The notes under the pieces: generated by a model | Seen by the model: the letters and a program-made list of their open reading frames with translations, nothing else | What the model was told of the DNA's origin: nothing | Databases searched by the model: none | Shown: positions 6,998 through 7,100 of the stretch, piece after piece | How positions within the stretch are numbered: the first letter of the stretch is position 1 | Layout: every line of letters starts with the position of its first letter | NCBI GenBank assembly: GCA_938036665.1 | Contig: CALHWR010000039.1 | Span: 1 to 7,100 of the forward strand | DNA: 7,100 bases | Reading direction: 5' to 3' | Source of the DNA: an uncultured Collinsella sp. | GTDB taxonomy: Bacteria; Actinomycetota; Coriobacteriia; Coriobacteriales; Coriobacteriaceae | Position numbers and translations under genes: made by a program

Positions 6998-7027
6998 GTT
7001 ATAAAACACAGCTACTATGTGAGACAA
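6998..7027 (-). promoter_or_regulatory. Candidate upstream promoter P2 for the acpS operon
   Basis: On the minus strand, TTGTCT (7022-7027) and TATAAC (6998-7003) are separated by 18 bases. The -10 matches the sigma-70 consensus at five of six positions and the -35 at four. It is exactly 36 bases upstream of P1 with the same spacing. It may be a second start, or one of the two may be chance in an AT-richer gap. Confidence 0.35.
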
Positions 7028-7041
7028 ATTGCCCGAGATAC

Positions 7042-7073
7042 AAAAAAGGAGGAGGCCGCGAGGCCTCCCCCTT
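7042..7073 (-). terminator. Intrinsic terminator of the upstream unit
   Basis: Positions 7046-7057 pair with 7062-7073: 11 pairs and one A-C mismatch around a GCGA loop (7058-7061), with a very GC-rich core. On the minus strand the stem runs straight into TTTTTT (7042-7047), a classic Rho-independent terminator; on the plus strand no T-run follows. It therefore ends a minus-strand transcript coming from beyond the right edge and insulates the acpS operon. A possible end of that upstream gene is a TGA at 7076-7078, but only seven codons are visible, too few to call. Confidence 0.85.
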
Positions 7074-7100
7074 CTTCAATCTCGATGACGGCTCGGTGCC

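Noticed and set aside
7076..7100. Possible C-terminal end of a minus-strand gene stopping at TGA 7076-7078
   Set aside because: It sits where a gene end is expected, just before the terminator, but only seven codons are visible and another frame is also open, so it cannot be called.
1..7100. Hidden defence, phage, mobile or CRISPR system
   Set aside because: All coding space is taken by six recognisable housekeeping genes; I saw no direct repeat arrays, terminal inverted repeats, integrase or transposase motifs, or tRNA-like folds.

Overview
This is an ordinary housekeeping stretch, almost fully coding, with all six genes on the minus strand. It reads from right to left in the order acpS, nnr, alr, a family 4 uracil-DNA glycosylase, tsaE, then a fused tsaB-rimI-tsaD. 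The moderately high GC content, the gene order (shared in outline with actinobacterial alr-tsaE-tsaB-rimI-tsaD clusters) and the single-chain TsaB-RimI-TsaD protein suggest a Coriobacteriia member such as Collinsella or a relative. That assignment is an inference from remembered family features, not from a search.

Layout: a strong minus-strand terminator (7042-7073) closes a unit lying beyond the right edge. About 110 bases of non-coding DNA follow (6933-7041), holding two candidate sigma-70-type promoters and a small inverted repeat. The six genes come next with gaps or overlaps from a 14-base overlap to 12 bases, so they look like one operon. After the last stop codon, about 108 bases remain to the left edge, with a hairpin at 10-46 that may end the transcript.

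Roles: AcpS activates acyl carrier protein for fatty acid synthesis. Nnr repairs hydrated NAD(P)H. Alr makes D-alanine for the cell wall. The glycosylase removes uracil from DNA. TsaE plus the TsaB and TsaD parts of the fusion carry out the second half of t6A synthesis on ANN-decoding tRNAs, and the RimI part is an N-terminal protein acetyltransferase. TsaC, which makes the threonylcarbamoyl-adenylate substrate, is not in the window.

I found no mobile element, CRISPR array, RNA gene, phage gene or defence system. The most notable feature is the three-domain fusion. Smaller points are an AcpS with a charged C-terminal tail and a His-to-Leu change in a conserved motif, and the glycosylase gene sitting between alr and tsaE.
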